This document shows positions 37,893 through 46,881 of a DNA stretch of 64,000 bases, piece by piece. The notes under the pieces are model-generated. The model did not search any database. It saw only the letters and a program-made list of their open reading frames with translations, and was not told the DNA's origin. The DNA is taken from positions 2,976,001-3,040,000 of the forward strand of contig NZ_JAUSWW010000001.1 in NCBI RefSeq assembly GCF_030815415.1, written 5' to 3'. A program made the position numbers and the translations under genes. The stretch comes from Streptomyces canus (GTDB taxonomy: Bacteria; Actinomycetota; Actinomycetes; Streptomycetales; Streptomycetaceae). The first letter of the stretch is position 1; the number at the start of each line of letters is the position of its first letter.

Positions 37893-39095
37893 ATGCGTTC
37901 CACACGTACGTCCGCGACGCCGAGTCGCAGGCGGCGCACCGCTCTTGCCGTCACCGGCCTCGCCGCCGCCCTGGCGCTGACCGCGACCGCCTGCGAAGGC
38001 TCGGACACGGCGAGCGACAAGGCGGGCGCCACGACGTCCCAGGCCGCCGACAGCGGCAACGACAAGGTCCAGATACCTGCCGACCTCGCGGACAAGCTCA
38101 AGGAGCACGGCATCGACGTCGACCAGTGGAAGGACGGCGCCTGGAAGGACTGGGACAAGGACAAGTGGCTCAGTGAGGCCAAGGACTTCGTCAACCCGGT
38201 GATCGAGGGCCTCTGGAAGCCGGAGCGGATGAAGTCCGCGAAGGAGGCCAACAAGACGTACTCGACGAAGGACGCGGCGGCCGACCAGGGCGTCAGCGAC
38301 CCGGACCCGGTGCCCGTGGAGGCCTCGGCCGAGAAGACGCCGTACCACGAGAACGCGGCCCCCGTCGGCAAGATCTTCTTCGACACTCCCGAGGGCTCGG
38401 CCGTCTGCTCGGGCACGGTCGTCAAGGACGTGAACCACCCGGGGAAGTCGAACCTGGTGTGGACGGCCGGTCACTGCGTGCACGCGGGCGACGGCGGCGG
38501 CTGGTACCGCAACATCATGTTCGTCCCTGCCTACAACGACTACGGCAAGTCCGAGGCGCAGCTGACGAATTCCAACCCCGCCGAGATCGCGCCGTACGGC
38601 CAGTGGTGGGCGGACTGGGCGTCGACCTCGAACGAGTGGATCGCGGGCGGCTCGGAGACCGGCGGTGCCGGTGCCGCGTACGACTACTCGGTGCTGCACG
38701 TGAAGCCGGAGTCCGGCGCCAAGTCGCTGGAGGAGACGGTCGGAGCCGCGCTGGACGTGGACTTCTCCGCCCCGTCCGCGACCGAGGTCGCCAAGATGGG
38801 CGCCTGGGGCTACCCGCAGGCGGCGCCGTACAACGGTCTCAAGATGTTCAAGTGCATCGACCGGCCGGGCCGGCTCTCGCTCAGCACGACGCTGCCGACG
38901 ATGTACCGCATCGGCTGCACGATGACCGGCGGTTCGTCCGGCGGCGGCTGGTTCCGGGTGGTGGACGGCGAGACCAAGCTGGTCTCGAACACGTCGATCG
39001 GCCCGGCCGACAACACCTGGCTGGCCGGTCCGCAGCTGGGCCAGGGGGCCGAGGCTATCTACCAGAGCATGAGCAAGACGTACGGCGGTCAGTGA
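37893..39095 (+). CDS. secreted trypsin-like peptidase lipoprotein, second of a tandem pair
   Basis: This 400-residue paralogue of the preceding protease has the same plan: lipoprotein signal ending LTATAC (Cys34), the LKEHGIDVDQWKDGAWKDW module (69-87), then His194 in WTAGHC, Asp264 in AYDYSV and Ser349 in GGSSGGGW. The pair surely arose by duplication; the linker after the signal and the segment at 118-160 have diverged most. It starts at ATG 37893. A GGGGG run upstream may serve as ribosome site. A 16-bp hairpin ends the gene. Confidence 0.9.
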   Translation: MRSTRTSATPSRRRRTALAVTGLAAALALTATACEGSDTASDKAGATTSQAADSGNDKVQIPADLADKLKEHGIDVDQWKDGAWKDWDKDKWLSEAKDFVNPVIEGLWKPERMKSAKEANKTYSTKDAAADQGVSDPDPVPVEASAEKTPYHENAAPVGKIFFDTPEGSAVCSGTVVKDVNHPGKSNLVWTAGHCVHAGDGGGWYRNIMFVPAYNDYGKSEAQLTNSNPAEIAPYGQWWADWASTSNEWIAGGSETGGAGAAYDYSVLHVKPESGAKSLEETVGAALDVDFSAPSATEVAKMGAWGYPQAAPYNGLKMFKCIDRPGRLSLSTTLPTMYRIGCTMTGGSSGGGWFRVVDGETKLVSNTSIGPADNTWLAGPQLGQGAEAIYQSMSKTYGGQ

Positions 39096-39106
39096 CCGGA
39101 ACACGC

Positions 39107-39142
39107 TGAAGGCCCGCCCCCTGCGGAGGGGGCGGGCCTTCA
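39107..39142. terminator. bidirectional terminator between the protease and hflX
   Basis: A perfect 16-bp stem (39107-39122 with 39127-39142) with a 4-base GCGG loop lies between two convergent genes and could serve both. Confidence 0.9.
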
Positions 39143-39167
39143 CGGCGTTCCTGAAGAGCTATGGCCG

Positions 39168-40667
39168 TCAGGCGACCGGCACCGCGACCGGCACGTACGG
39201 CGCGAGATCCGCCGCCAGCTCCTCATGCACCCGGACCTTGAGCAGGGTGCCCTCCGGGGTGTGCTCCTCGGAGATCACCTCGCCCTCGGTGTGGGCGCGG
39301 GCGACGAGCTTGCCGAGCGTGTACGGCACGAGCGCCTCGACCTCGACCGACGGCCGCGGCAGCTCGTTGTCGATGAGTGCGAGCAGTTCCGCGATGCCCT
39401 GGCCGGTACGGGCCGAGACCGCGATGGAGCGCTTCTCGATCCGCATCAGCCGCTGGAGCGTCAGCGGGTCCGCCGCGTCGGCCTTGTTGATCACGACGAT
39501 CTCGGGCACGCGGGTGGCGCCCACGTCCGTGATCACCTCGCGCACGGCGGCCAGCTGCTCCTCCGGGTTCGGGTGCGAGCCGTCCACCACGTGCAGGATC
39601 AGATCGGACTCGCCGACCTCCTCCATGGTGGAGCGGAACGCCTCGACCAGGTGGTGCGGCAGGTGGCGTACAAAGCCGACGGTGTCCGCCAGTGTGTACA
39701 ACCGTCCGCTCGGGGTCTCGGCCCGGCGCACGGTCGGGTCGAGGGTCGCGAACAGGGAGTTCTCGACCAGCACGCCCGCGCCCGTGAGGCGGTTGAGCAG
39801 CGAGGACTTGCCGGCGTTGGTGTAGCCCGCGATGGCGACGGACGGCACCTTGTTGCGCTTGCGTTCCTGGCGCTTGATCTCGCGGCCGGTCTTCATGTCC
39901 GCGATTTCCCGGCGCATCTTCGCCATCTTCTCGCGGATCCGTCGCCGGTCCGTCTCGATCTTGGTCTCACCGGGACCACGGGTGGCGAGGCCGCCGCCCT
40001 TGCCGCCGCCCATCTGACGGGACAGCGACTGACCCCAGCCGCGCAGTCGCGGCAGCATGTACTGCATCTGCGCGAGCGCGACCTGCGCCTTGCCCTCTCG
40101 GGACTTGGCGTGCTGGGCGAAGATGTCGAGGATCAGGGCCGTACGGTCGATGACCTTGACCTTGACGACGTCTTCGAGGTGGATGAGCTGGCCCGGGCTG
40201 AGCTCACCGTCGCAGATGACGGTGTCGGCGCCGGTCTCCAGGACGATGTCCCTGAGCTCGGTGGCCTTGCCGGATCCGATGTAGGTGGCCGCGTCGGGCT
40301 TGTCGCGGCGCTGGATCACGCCGTCGAGCACGAGCGCGCCCGCGGTCTCCGCGAGGGCGGCGAGCTCCGCGAGGGAGTTCTCCGAGTCCTGTGCGGTCCC
40401 CGAGGTCCAGACGCCGACGAGCACGACCCGCTCCAGGCGGAGCTGGCGGTACTCGACCTCGGTGACGTCCTCGAGTTCGGTGGAGAGGCCTGCCACGCGG
40501 CGCAGGGCCGCGCGCTCGGAGCGGTCGAACTGGTCGCCGTCCCGCTCTCCGTCGATCTCGTGGCTCCAGGCGACGTCCTCTTCCATCAGGGCATCGGCCC
40601 GAAGACCTTCGGGGTGTGAGTGCGCGAAGCGCTGCGAGTCCTGGGAAGGGGATGAAGAGGAGGTCAT
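39168..40667 (-). CDS. hflX: ribosome-associated GTPase HflX
   Basis: HflX splits or rescues stalled ribosomes under stress. The 499-residue protein starts at ATG 40667 behind AAGGA. It has the HflX N-terminal domain (DKPDAATYIGSGKATEL, then the LSPGQLIHLE motif), a helical coiled segment with GPGETKIETDRRRI, and the GTPase: G1 GYTNAGKSS, G3 DTVGF and G4 NKAD. The C-terminal ferredoxin-like domain ends APYVPVAVPVA. The first 75 residues are a Streptomyces-type acidic extension. Confidence 0.96.
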   Translation of the reverse strand: MTSSSSPSQDSQRFAHSHPEGLRADALMEEDVAWSHEIDGERDGDQFDRSERAALRRVAGLSTELEDVTEVEYRQLRLERVVLVGVWTSGTAQDSENSLAELAALAETAGALVLDGVIQRRDKPDAATYIGSGKATELRDIVLETGADTVICDGELSPGQLIHLEDVVKVKVIDRTALILDIFAQHAKSREGKAQVALAQMQYMLPRLRGWGQSLSRQMGGGKGGGLATRGPGETKIETDRRRIREKMAKMRREIADMKTGREIKRQERKRNKVPSVAIAGYTNAGKSSLLNRLTGAGVLVENSLFATLDPTVRRAETPSGRLYTLADTVGFVRHLPHHLVEAFRSTMEEVGESDLILHVVDGSHPNPEEQLAAVREVITDVGATRVPEIVVINKADAADPLTLQRLMRIEKRSIAVSARTGQGIAELLALIDNELPRPSVEVEALVPYTLGKLVARAHTEGEVISEEHTPEGTLLKVRVHEELAADLAPYVPVAVPVA

Positions 40668-40804
40668 TGGGTCCTTACGTCGTTGGGGATGCCGATTCGG
40701 CGACCGTCACTGGTGACAACGCACGAGTACCCCGGGAGATTCCCGTGTCCCGTGCCGCGCCGACCTGAAGATGGTCGCACGGCACGGCCCGTCTCGTCAT
40801 CGCC

Positions 40805-42298
40805 TTATTTCGCGGCCTTCCCCGTGGCCGCCTTCGGGATCGCCACCGACTTCCAGTCCGGGTGGCCCGGCATCGGCGGGGTCTTCTCGCCGTAGAGCCA
40901 GTCCTGGAAGAAGCCCCCCAGGTCGCGGCCCGAGATCTCCTCGGCGAGCGCGACGAAGTCGGCGGTCGTGGCGACGCCGTCCTCGTGACGGCTCACCCAG
41001 GCCCGCTCCAGACCCTGGAAGGCAGGCCGGCCGATCTCCTCGCGCAGGGCGTAGAGGACCAGCGCGGCGCCGTCGTAGACGTTGGGACGGAAGATGCTGA
41101 TCTTCTGGCCGGGATTCGGTGCCTTGGGCGTGGCCGGCGGTCCGCCCGCGGCGCGCCAGCGGTCGGAGGCGCCGTACGCGGCCTTCATCCGCGTCTCCAT
41201 GGGCCTGTCGGCCTTCTCCTCGGCGTACAGGGCCTCGTACCAGGTGGCGTGTCCCTCGTTGAGCCACAGGTCGGACCAGTTGCGGGGGCTGACGCTGTCG
41301 CCGAACCACTGGTGGGCGAGTTCGTGCACCATGATCGACTCGACGTACCACTTGGGATAGGCGGGCTCGGTGAACAGGTCTCTCTCGAAGAGAGAGAGGG
41401 TCTGCGTCTCGAGTTCGAAGCCGGTGCCGGCGTCGGCCATGAGCAGGCCGTACGTCTCGAAGGGGTAGCGGCCGATCTTGCTCTCCATCCAGGAGATCTG
41501 GTCGGGGGTCTTCTCCAGCCAGGGTTCGAGCGCCTCGCGGTGCTTGGTGGGCACGACGTCACGGACCGGCAGTCCGTGCGGGCCGGTGCGGTGCAGCACG
41601 GTGGAGCGGCCGATGGACACCTGGGTGAGCTCGGTGGCCATGGGGTGCTGGGTGCGGTACGTCCACGTGGTCTCCCCGGCGACCCGGTCCACGCCGGTCG
41701 GCAGGCCGTTCGCGACGGCGGTGTAGCCGTCGGGCGCGGTGACCCGGATCGTGAACATCGCCTTGTCGGAGGGGTGGTCGTTGCACGGGAACACCAGATG
41801 GGCGGCGTCGGCCTGGTTGGCCATGGCGAGGCCGTCCGTGGTCCGCACCCAGCCGCCGTCGCGGCCCTGGGCGGGCACGGGATCGCTGGTGTGTTGCACG
41901 GTGATCCGCATCCAACTGCCGCCGGGCAGCGGTTCCTCGGGCGTGACCACCAGGTCCTCGCCGACGCCGGTGAACGTGGCGGGCTCGCCGTCCACCTCGA
42001 CCGAATCGACCTTGCCGTGAGCGAAGTCGAGGTTAATGCGGTCCAGTTCGGTGGTCGTCCAGGCGTCGATCGTGGTGACGGCCTTCAGCGGCTTGCTGTT
42101 GGAGCCGGGATAGGTGAAGGCGAGGTCGTACGACGCCACGTCGTACCCGGGGTTGCCCAGGTGCGGGAAGAGACGGTCGCCGACGCCCAGCGGGGTGGCG
42201 GGAGCGCTCGCGGCGACGAGACAGACGGAGACGGCGGAGGCGAGCAGCGCGGCCGCCTTCAGCCGGCGAGGGCTCCTGGCGTGGGGGGTGAGCAGCAT
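40805..42298 (-). CDS. secreted M1-family zinc metallopeptidase
   Basis: The 497-residue protein has a signal peptide (ARSPRRLKAAALLASAVSVCLVAA) and starts at ATG 42298. The beta-rich N-terminal domain (YDVASYDLAFTY) is typical of the M1 aminopeptidase family. The zinc site is visible: HELAHQW with the third ligand in NEGHATWYEAL. The usual exopeptidase GAMEN motif is replaced by GFELETQ, so specificity may differ from classical aminopeptidases. Mature residues lack a membrane anchor. An imperfect hairpin near 40763-40795 may end the transcript. Confidence 0.93.
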   Translation of the reverse strand: MLLTPHARSPRRLKAAALLASAVSVCLVAASAPATPLGVGDRLFPHLGNPGYDVASYDLAFTYPGSNSKPLKAVTTIDAWTTTELDRINLDFAHGKVDSVEVDGEPATFTGVGEDLVVTPEEPLPGGSWMRITVQHTSDPVPAQGRDGGWVRTTDGLAMANQADAAHLVFPCNDHPSDKAMFTIRVTAPDGYTAVANGLPTGVDRVAGETTWTYRTQHPMATELTQVSIGRSTVLHRTGPHGLPVRDVVPTKHREALEPWLEKTPDQISWMESKIGRYPFETYGLLMADAGTGFELETQTLSLFERDLFTEPAYPKWYVESIMVHELAHQWFGDSVSPRNWSDLWLNEGHATWYEALYAEEKADRPMETRMKAAYGASDRWRAAGGPPATPKAPNPGQKISIFRPNVYDGAALVLYALREEIGRPAFQGLERAWVSRHEDGVATTADFVALAEEISGRDLGGFFQDWLYGEKTPPMPGHPDWKSVAIPKAATGKAAK

Positions 42299-42386
42299 GC
42301 ACCACGGCTACCAGCGCGCGCGTGCCGTACGGCGGCGACTCGCGCCCGGCCCACCCGAACGGGTAACGGCCTGGTTGGATGCGGAC

Positions 42387-42884
42387 ATGGACGTGAACGC
42401 GGAGTCCGGACTCACGAAGGCGGTCTGGAGCGACGCCGATTTCGAGCAGATGGGGTGGCACGACGTCACCGTGCACGGCATGTACGTGCAGCGGACCGAT
42501 GACGTGCTGCCGCGCCTGCTGTTCGATCTCGACTACGTCACCCGCTGGGTCCATCCGGTCCCGCCGGAGACGCACTTCAGCTTCTGGATCGCGCCGTCGA
42601 CGCTCGTCTTCGACGACGTCTGGGATCTCGAAGGGGATCTCGACTTCAAAGGGCTGGGCGTGGACCTGGAACTCGACGCGCTGCACCGGCTGGCGCCCGA
42701 GGAGGACCGGCCCGGGTGGAGTGACGCGCCGCTGTGGCACCTGGAGGGGCATGCGTTCGACCTCAGGTTCCGCGCCCCCGGCTTCCGCCAGTACGTCCGG
42801 CAGCCGCCCCGGCTCTCGCCCCGCCTCGTCCTGGGCCACGCCGAGCGTGGCGGCTGCTCCTTCGCCGAGACGGCGTTCGAGTAG
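42387..42884 (+). CDS. conserved hypothetical protein
   Basis: The 165-residue protein starts at ATG 42387 (MDVNAESG). It is rich in aromatic and acidic residues (FEQMGWHDVTVHGMYVQR, DLDYVTRWVHPVPPETHFSFWIAPSTL), with a beta-strand character and a short final FRQYVRQPPRL. There is no signal peptide or membrane segment. Homologues are widespread in Streptomyces, but I do not know a function. It faces rshA convergently and diverges from the M1 peptidase gene. The start lacks a Shine-Dalgarno sequence; TTGGAT lies six bases upstream, so a leaderless mRNA is possible. Confidence 0.75.
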   Translation: MDVNAESGLTKAVWSDADFEQMGWHDVTVHGMYVQRTDDVLPRLLFDLDYVTRWVHPVPPETHFSFWIAPSTLVFDDVWDLEGDLDFKGLGVDLELDALHRLAPEEDRPGWSDAPLWHLEGHAFDLRFRAPGFRQYVRQPPRLSPRLVLGHAERGGCSFAETAFE

Positions 42885-42895
42885 GGCGAGCGCCG

Positions 42896-45013
42896 TCACA
42901 CTCCCGTCGTCTGCGCCCTGCTCACGTCGTACACACCCGGGACGTTCCGCATCGCCCGCATGAGCGCGGGCAGCAGCGCCGCGTCCGGGAGCTGGACCGT
43001 GTAGGTGTGGCGGACACGCTGCTGGGTGGGGGGTTCGACGGTCGCCGAGACGATCTCGGCGCCTTCGAGTGCCATGGCCTCGGTGAGGTCGGCGAGCAGA
43101 TGAGGGCGGCCGAACGATTCGGCGAACAGCGTGACCCGGCACTCGGTGGTGTCGCCCCAGCGCACATCGACCTCCGCGCGCTTCGCGTCCTTCATACGCG
43201 CCACCGCGGCGCATCCGACGCGATGCACGGTGACCACTCCCCCGCGCACGGCGAACCCGGTGATGTCGTCGGGCGGTACGGGCGTGCAGCACCCGGCCAG
43301 CCGTACGGTCGCGCCGGGCAGGTCGACAAGGACGTCGGCGCTGCCGGGGCGGGCGGCCGGACCGTCCGCGACCGGCGCTTCGGCGGCGGAGCGCGGGGCC
43401 GGCTCGCGCTCCTCGACCTCGTGCGGCTCCTCCTGGGAGGGGTGCGTCGCGATCCAGCGCTGGATGGCGATCCGCGCGGCGGGCGTGTGCGCGTGCTCCA
43501 GCCACTCCCTTGAAGGCTCGGAGGCCGGGTCCTGGCCCATGAGCAGCTGGACGGTGTCGCCGTCCCGCAGAACGGTGCTGAGCGTCGCCAGCCGGCCGTT
43601 GACGCGGGCTCCGATGCACGCGTGCGCGTCCTCGCCGTACTGCTCGTAGGCGGCGTCCACACAGGTCGCCCCCTCGGGGAGGCCGAGTGTGCCGCCGTCG
43701 GGCCGGAAGACGGTGATCTCGCGGTCCTGGGCGAGGTCCTCGCGCAGGGTGGACCAGAAGGTGTCCGGGTCGGGTGCGGCCTCCTGCCAGTCGAGGAGGC
43801 GGGAGAGCCAGCCGGGGCGTGTGGGGTCCTCGCGCTCGCCGTCTGCGGACTCCTCCGAAGGAGGAGCGTAGGGATTGGCGAGCGCGACGACGCCGGCCTC
43901 GGCGACCTTGTGCATCTGGTGGGTGCGGATGAGGACTTCGGCGACCTGGCCGTCACCGCGCGCGACGGCGGTGTGCAGCGACTGGTACAGGTTGAACTTC
44001 GGTACGGCGATGAAGTCCTTGAACTCCGAGACGACGGGCGTCAGACAGGTGTGCAGCTCGCCGAGCACGCCGTAACAGTCGGCGTCCTCGTTGACCAGCA
44101 CCAGTAGCCGGCCGAAGTCGGCGCCGCGCAGCCGACCGCGCTTGCGGGACACGCGGTGCACGGAGACGAAGTGCCGGGGCCGGATGACGACTTCGGCCGG
44201 GATGTCCGCGTCGCGCAGGACGCCGCGCACCTCGTCGGCGATCTCCGCGAGGGGGTCGTCGGCGCGGGAGGCGTTGTCGACGATCAACTCCCGTGTGTGC
44301 TCGTACTCCTCGGGGTGCAGGATCGCGAAGACCAGGTCTTCCAGTTCGGTCTTGAGCGCCTGCACGCCGAGCCGTTCGGCGAGCGGGATGAGGACGTCGC
44401 GGGTGACTTTGGCGATGCGTTCCTGCTTCTCGGGGCGCATCACGCCGAGGGTGCGCATGTTGTGCAGCCGGTCGGCGAGTTTGATCGACATCACACGGAC
44501 GTCGTTGCCGGTGGCGACGAGCATCTTTCGGAAGGTCTCGGGTTCGGCGGCGGCGCCGTAGTCGACCTTCTCCAGTTTCGTCACACCGTCGACGAGGAAG
44601 CGGACCTCCTCGCCGAACTGCTCCCGTACCTGATCGAGTGTCACATCGGTGTCCTCGACGGTGTCGTGGAGCAGGGACGCCGTCAAAGTCGTGGTCTCGG
44701 CGCCGAGTTCGGCGAGGATCAGAGTCACGGCGAGCGGATGTGTGATGTACGGCTCACCGCTCTTGCGCATCTGGCCGCGGTGCGAGGACTCGGCCAGGAC
44801 GTAGGCGCGGCGCAGGATGTCGCGGTCGGCGTCGGGGTGGTGGGCCCGGTGGGCCTCGACGACGTGGCTGATGGCGTCGGGCAGCCGATCGCGGGTCGCG
44901 GGGCCGAGCAGGGCGGCGCGGCCCAGACGGCGCAGGTCGATCCGCGCCCGCCAGCGCGCCGCAGGTCCTGTTACCGGACCTGGGGTCGCGGGGTTCGTGG
45001 CCTCCGCACTCAT
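42896..45013 (-). CDS. rshA: (p)ppGpp synthetase/hydrolase of the RSH family, RshA type
   Basis: From ATG 45013 (GGAGG just upstream) the protein is 705 residues. The hydrolase domain has SSHRGQMRKSGEPYITHPLAV and the metal-binding HDTVEDT. The synthetase domain shows FNLYQSLHTAV and EVLIRTHQMH, but its loop motif is EFKD, a mixture of the RFKD of SpoT/Rel and the EXDD of RelA, and the usual DLVGIRV segment reads DFGRLLV. TGS and ACT domains follow. Streptomyces have a main relA elsewhere; this neighbour of dapF fits RshA, the second RSH protein. Activity should be tested rather than assumed. Confidence 0.93.
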   Translation of the reverse strand: MSAEATNPATPGPVTGPAARWRARIDLRRLGRAALLGPATRDRLPDAISHVVEAHRAHHPDADRDILRRAYVLAESSHRGQMRKSGEPYITHPLAVTLILAELGAETTTLTASLLHDTVEDTDVTLDQVREQFGEEVRFLVDGVTKLEKVDYGAAAEPETFRKMLVATGNDVRVMSIKLADRLHNMRTLGVMRPEKQERIAKVTRDVLIPLAERLGVQALKTELEDLVFAILHPEEYEHTRELIVDNASRADDPLAEIADEVRGVLRDADIPAEVVIRPRHFVSVHRVSRKRGRLRGADFGRLLVLVNEDADCYGVLGELHTCLTPVVSEFKDFIAVPKFNLYQSLHTAVARGDGQVAEVLIRTHQMHKVAEAGVVALANPYAPPSEESADGEREDPTRPGWLSRLLDWQEAAPDPDTFWSTLREDLAQDREITVFRPDGGTLGLPEGATCVDAAYEQYGEDAHACIGARVNGRLATLSTVLRDGDTVQLLMGQDPASEPSREWLEHAHTPAARIAIQRWIATHPSQEEPHEVEEREPAPRSAAEAPVADGPAARPGSADVLVDLPGATVRLAGCCTPVPPDDITGFAVRGGVVTVHRVGCAAVARMKDAKRAEVDVRWGDTTECRVTLFAESFGRPHLLADLTEAMALEGAEIVSATVEPPTQQRVRHTYTVQLPDAALLPALMRAMRNVPGVYDVSRAQTTGV

Positions 45014-45301
45014 GGGCACCTCCGGCTGCGTCAACCGGCGGACGGGGTGCCCCAGGGCGGACACGGCTCAGGGGATGGCATCGGTCCCCCGTCCGGGCCG
45101 GTGCTTGATGCTACCGAGCCCACCACGCGCGGCTGACCGCCTCTCGTCGAGCGTGAAACGGATCACCCATTCGAGCGACGATTCCGAGGTTTACGATTTC
45201 GCGCCAGCTGACCGGCGATCGTCCGTCGATTCGAACCGCTCCGGCTGCCCGGAGCTGCGGATCCCAGCGACCGGGGCCGCCGGACCCCATGATTCACGCG
45301 C

Positions 45302-46171
45302 TCAGCGGACCGCGTTTTCCAGCCATTCCGGTTCGATCTCACCCTCGGCGACGATCACCGCGGGGCCGGTCATCTCGATCTCGCCGTCGGGCCTCTCGGT
45401 GATCACGAGGGTGCCGCCGGGTACGTCGACGGTGTACGTCACCGGCGTCCCGGTCACGGCCGGGTCGGCCCCGTCCCTGCGTGCGGTGGCCACGGCGACG
45501 GCGCAGGCGCCCGTGCCGCAGGACCGGGTCTCGCCGGAGCCGCGCTCATGCACGCGCAAGGCGACGTGACGCGGACCACGGTCGACGACGAACTCCACGT
45601 TGACCCCGTCCGGGTAGGCGGCGGCCGGGCTGAAGGGCGGCGGGGAGTACAGGTCGCCCGCGTGGGCGAGGTCGTCCACGAAGGCCACGGCATGCGGGTT
45701 GCCCATGTTCACGTTCCGCGCGGGCCAGCTGCGCTCGCCGACGCTCACGGTGACGTCCCCTTCGGGGAGCCGGGCCGCGCCCATGCCGACGGTGACGTCA
45801 CCGTCCTTCGCGAGGTGCACGGTCTTCACACCCCCGCGCGTGGCCACGGCCAGGTCGCCCTCGGTGATGTGCCCGGCGTGCTGGAGGTAGCGCGCGAAGA
45901 CGCGTACGCCGTTGCCGCACATCTCCGCGACGGAGCCGTCGCCGTTGCGGTAGTCCATGAACCACTCCGCCTCGGCGGCCATGCCCCGCGCCTCCGGGTG
46001 GGCGGCGGATCGCACCACGTGCAGCAGACCGTCACCCCCGATGCCGGCGCGGCGGTCGCACAGGGCGGCGACGGCGGCCGGGGGGAGGTCGATGGCGTTC
46101 TCGGGGTCCGGGACGATCACGAAGTCGTTCTCGGTGCCGTGACCCTTGAGGAAGGCGATCCGCGTGCTCAT
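45302..46171 (-). CDS. dapF: diaminopimelate epimerase
   Basis: DapF converts LL- to meso-diaminopimelate for lysine and peptidoglycan. Although Streptomyces walls contain LL-diaminopimelate, lysine synthesis still needs this step. The 289-residue protein has both active-site cysteines, in MCGNGVR and SCGTGA, and the paired GGDGLL and NMGNPHAVAF motifs. ATG 46171 is directly preceded by a TACGAT box six bases away, so translation is probably leaderless. The gap to rshA (288 bases) shows no gene. Confidence 0.97.
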   Translation of the reverse strand: MSTRIAFLKGHGTENDFVIVPDPENAIDLPPAAVAALCDRRAGIGGDGLLHVVRSAAHPEARGMAAEAEWFMDYRNGDGSVAEMCGNGVRVFARYLQHAGHITEGDLAVATRGGVKTVHLAKDGDVTVGMGAARLPEGDVTVSVGERSWPARNVNMGNPHAVAFVDDLAHAGDLYSPPPFSPAAAYPDGVNVEFVVDRGPRHVALRVHERGSGETRSCGTGACAVAVATARRDGADPAVTGTPVTYTVDVPGGTLVITERPDGEIEMTGPAVIVAEGEIEPEWLENAVR

Positions 46172-46183
46172 TCCTCGATCGTA
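46172..46183 (-). promoter_or_regulatory. -10 box of a leaderless dapF promoter
   Basis: Reverse strand: TACGAT (46183-46178), six bases, then ATG 46171. A -35-like TGACCC lies 18 bases further upstream. Confidence 0.62.
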
Positions 46184-46250
46184 CGGCGTGGGTACGACAG
46201 CGGGTCACGGACAGCCGTACGACGTCTGCACGCGTACGTGGTCGTACGTC

Positions 46251-46270
46251 ACGCCACGCGCGCGTGGCGT
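46251..46270 (-). terminator. perfect 20-bp palindrome at the end of the membrane-protein gene
   Basis: ACGCCACGCG (46251-46260) is followed directly by its reverse complement. It touches the stop codon (46270-46272) and fits a terminator or mRNA end. Confidence 0.7.
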
Positions 46271-46803
46271 CAGCGCAGCCGGGCCACGCGGAACACGGCC
46301 AGCGCGATCACCGCGGCCACGACCACGACGTACAGCAGCACCATGCGCCAGTCGGGACGCCGTCCGGAGCCCCGCTGCGGCAGCCCGGGCCACGTGTGAC
46401 CGACCCGGCGGGCGGCCATCATGCCCCACCCCGCCGCACAGGAGCAGATCAGCAGGCCCAGCATGGCGATCACGGCCCCGCTGTCGCCGAAGTCGAAGGC
46501 CAGCGGGAAGGCGAACATCAGGGAGCCGACCGCGGCCAGGGTGACGATGGGCGCGAGCTGCCAGATACGCATCCGGCGCTGCGGGCGCAGCTCGACCTCG
46601 ACCTCCGGGCCGCCCGCGAACATCTCCTCGGGCTCGGGACCGTCGGCGGTCACTCCGCCCTGGGTGTCGTCGGGCCCGTCGGGGCTCAGACTGTCTTCGT
46701 CCTGCTCCGCTTCACCGCCGTCGACGGTGAGGGGCTCGGTGCCTTGTGCGGTGTCGCGAGGGCCGGCCTCCATCGCCACGCGCCCTCCCAACTCGGACTC
46801 CAC
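46270..46803 (-). CDS. small integral membrane protein of unknown function
   Basis: The protein of 177 residues has an acidic, disordered N-terminal third and then three hydrophobic segments (WQLAPIVTLAAVGSLMFAFPL, AVIAMLGLLICSCAAGWGMM, VLLYVVVVAAVIALAVFRV). It lies between miaA and dapF, all leftward. ATG 46803 is the likely start; ATG ten codons on is possible. I do not recognise a family beyond a Streptomyces-wide hypothetical protein. Confidence 0.8.
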   Translation of the reverse strand: MESELGGRVAMEAGPRDTAQGTEPLTVDGGEAEQDEDSLSPDGPDDTQGGVTADGPEPEEMFAGGPEVEVELRPQRRMRIWQLAPIVTLAAVGSLMFAFPLAFDFGDSGAVIAMLGLLICSCAAGWGMMAARRVGHTWPGLPQRGSGRRPDWRMVLLYVVVVAAVIALAVFRVARLR

Positions 46804-46881
46804 TTGGTCGATCGAAGCTCGATGATGGCACGGCGCCGGAGGGCCGGATGACGGCCTGAGCGTCCCGATGCCAGGACGTGA

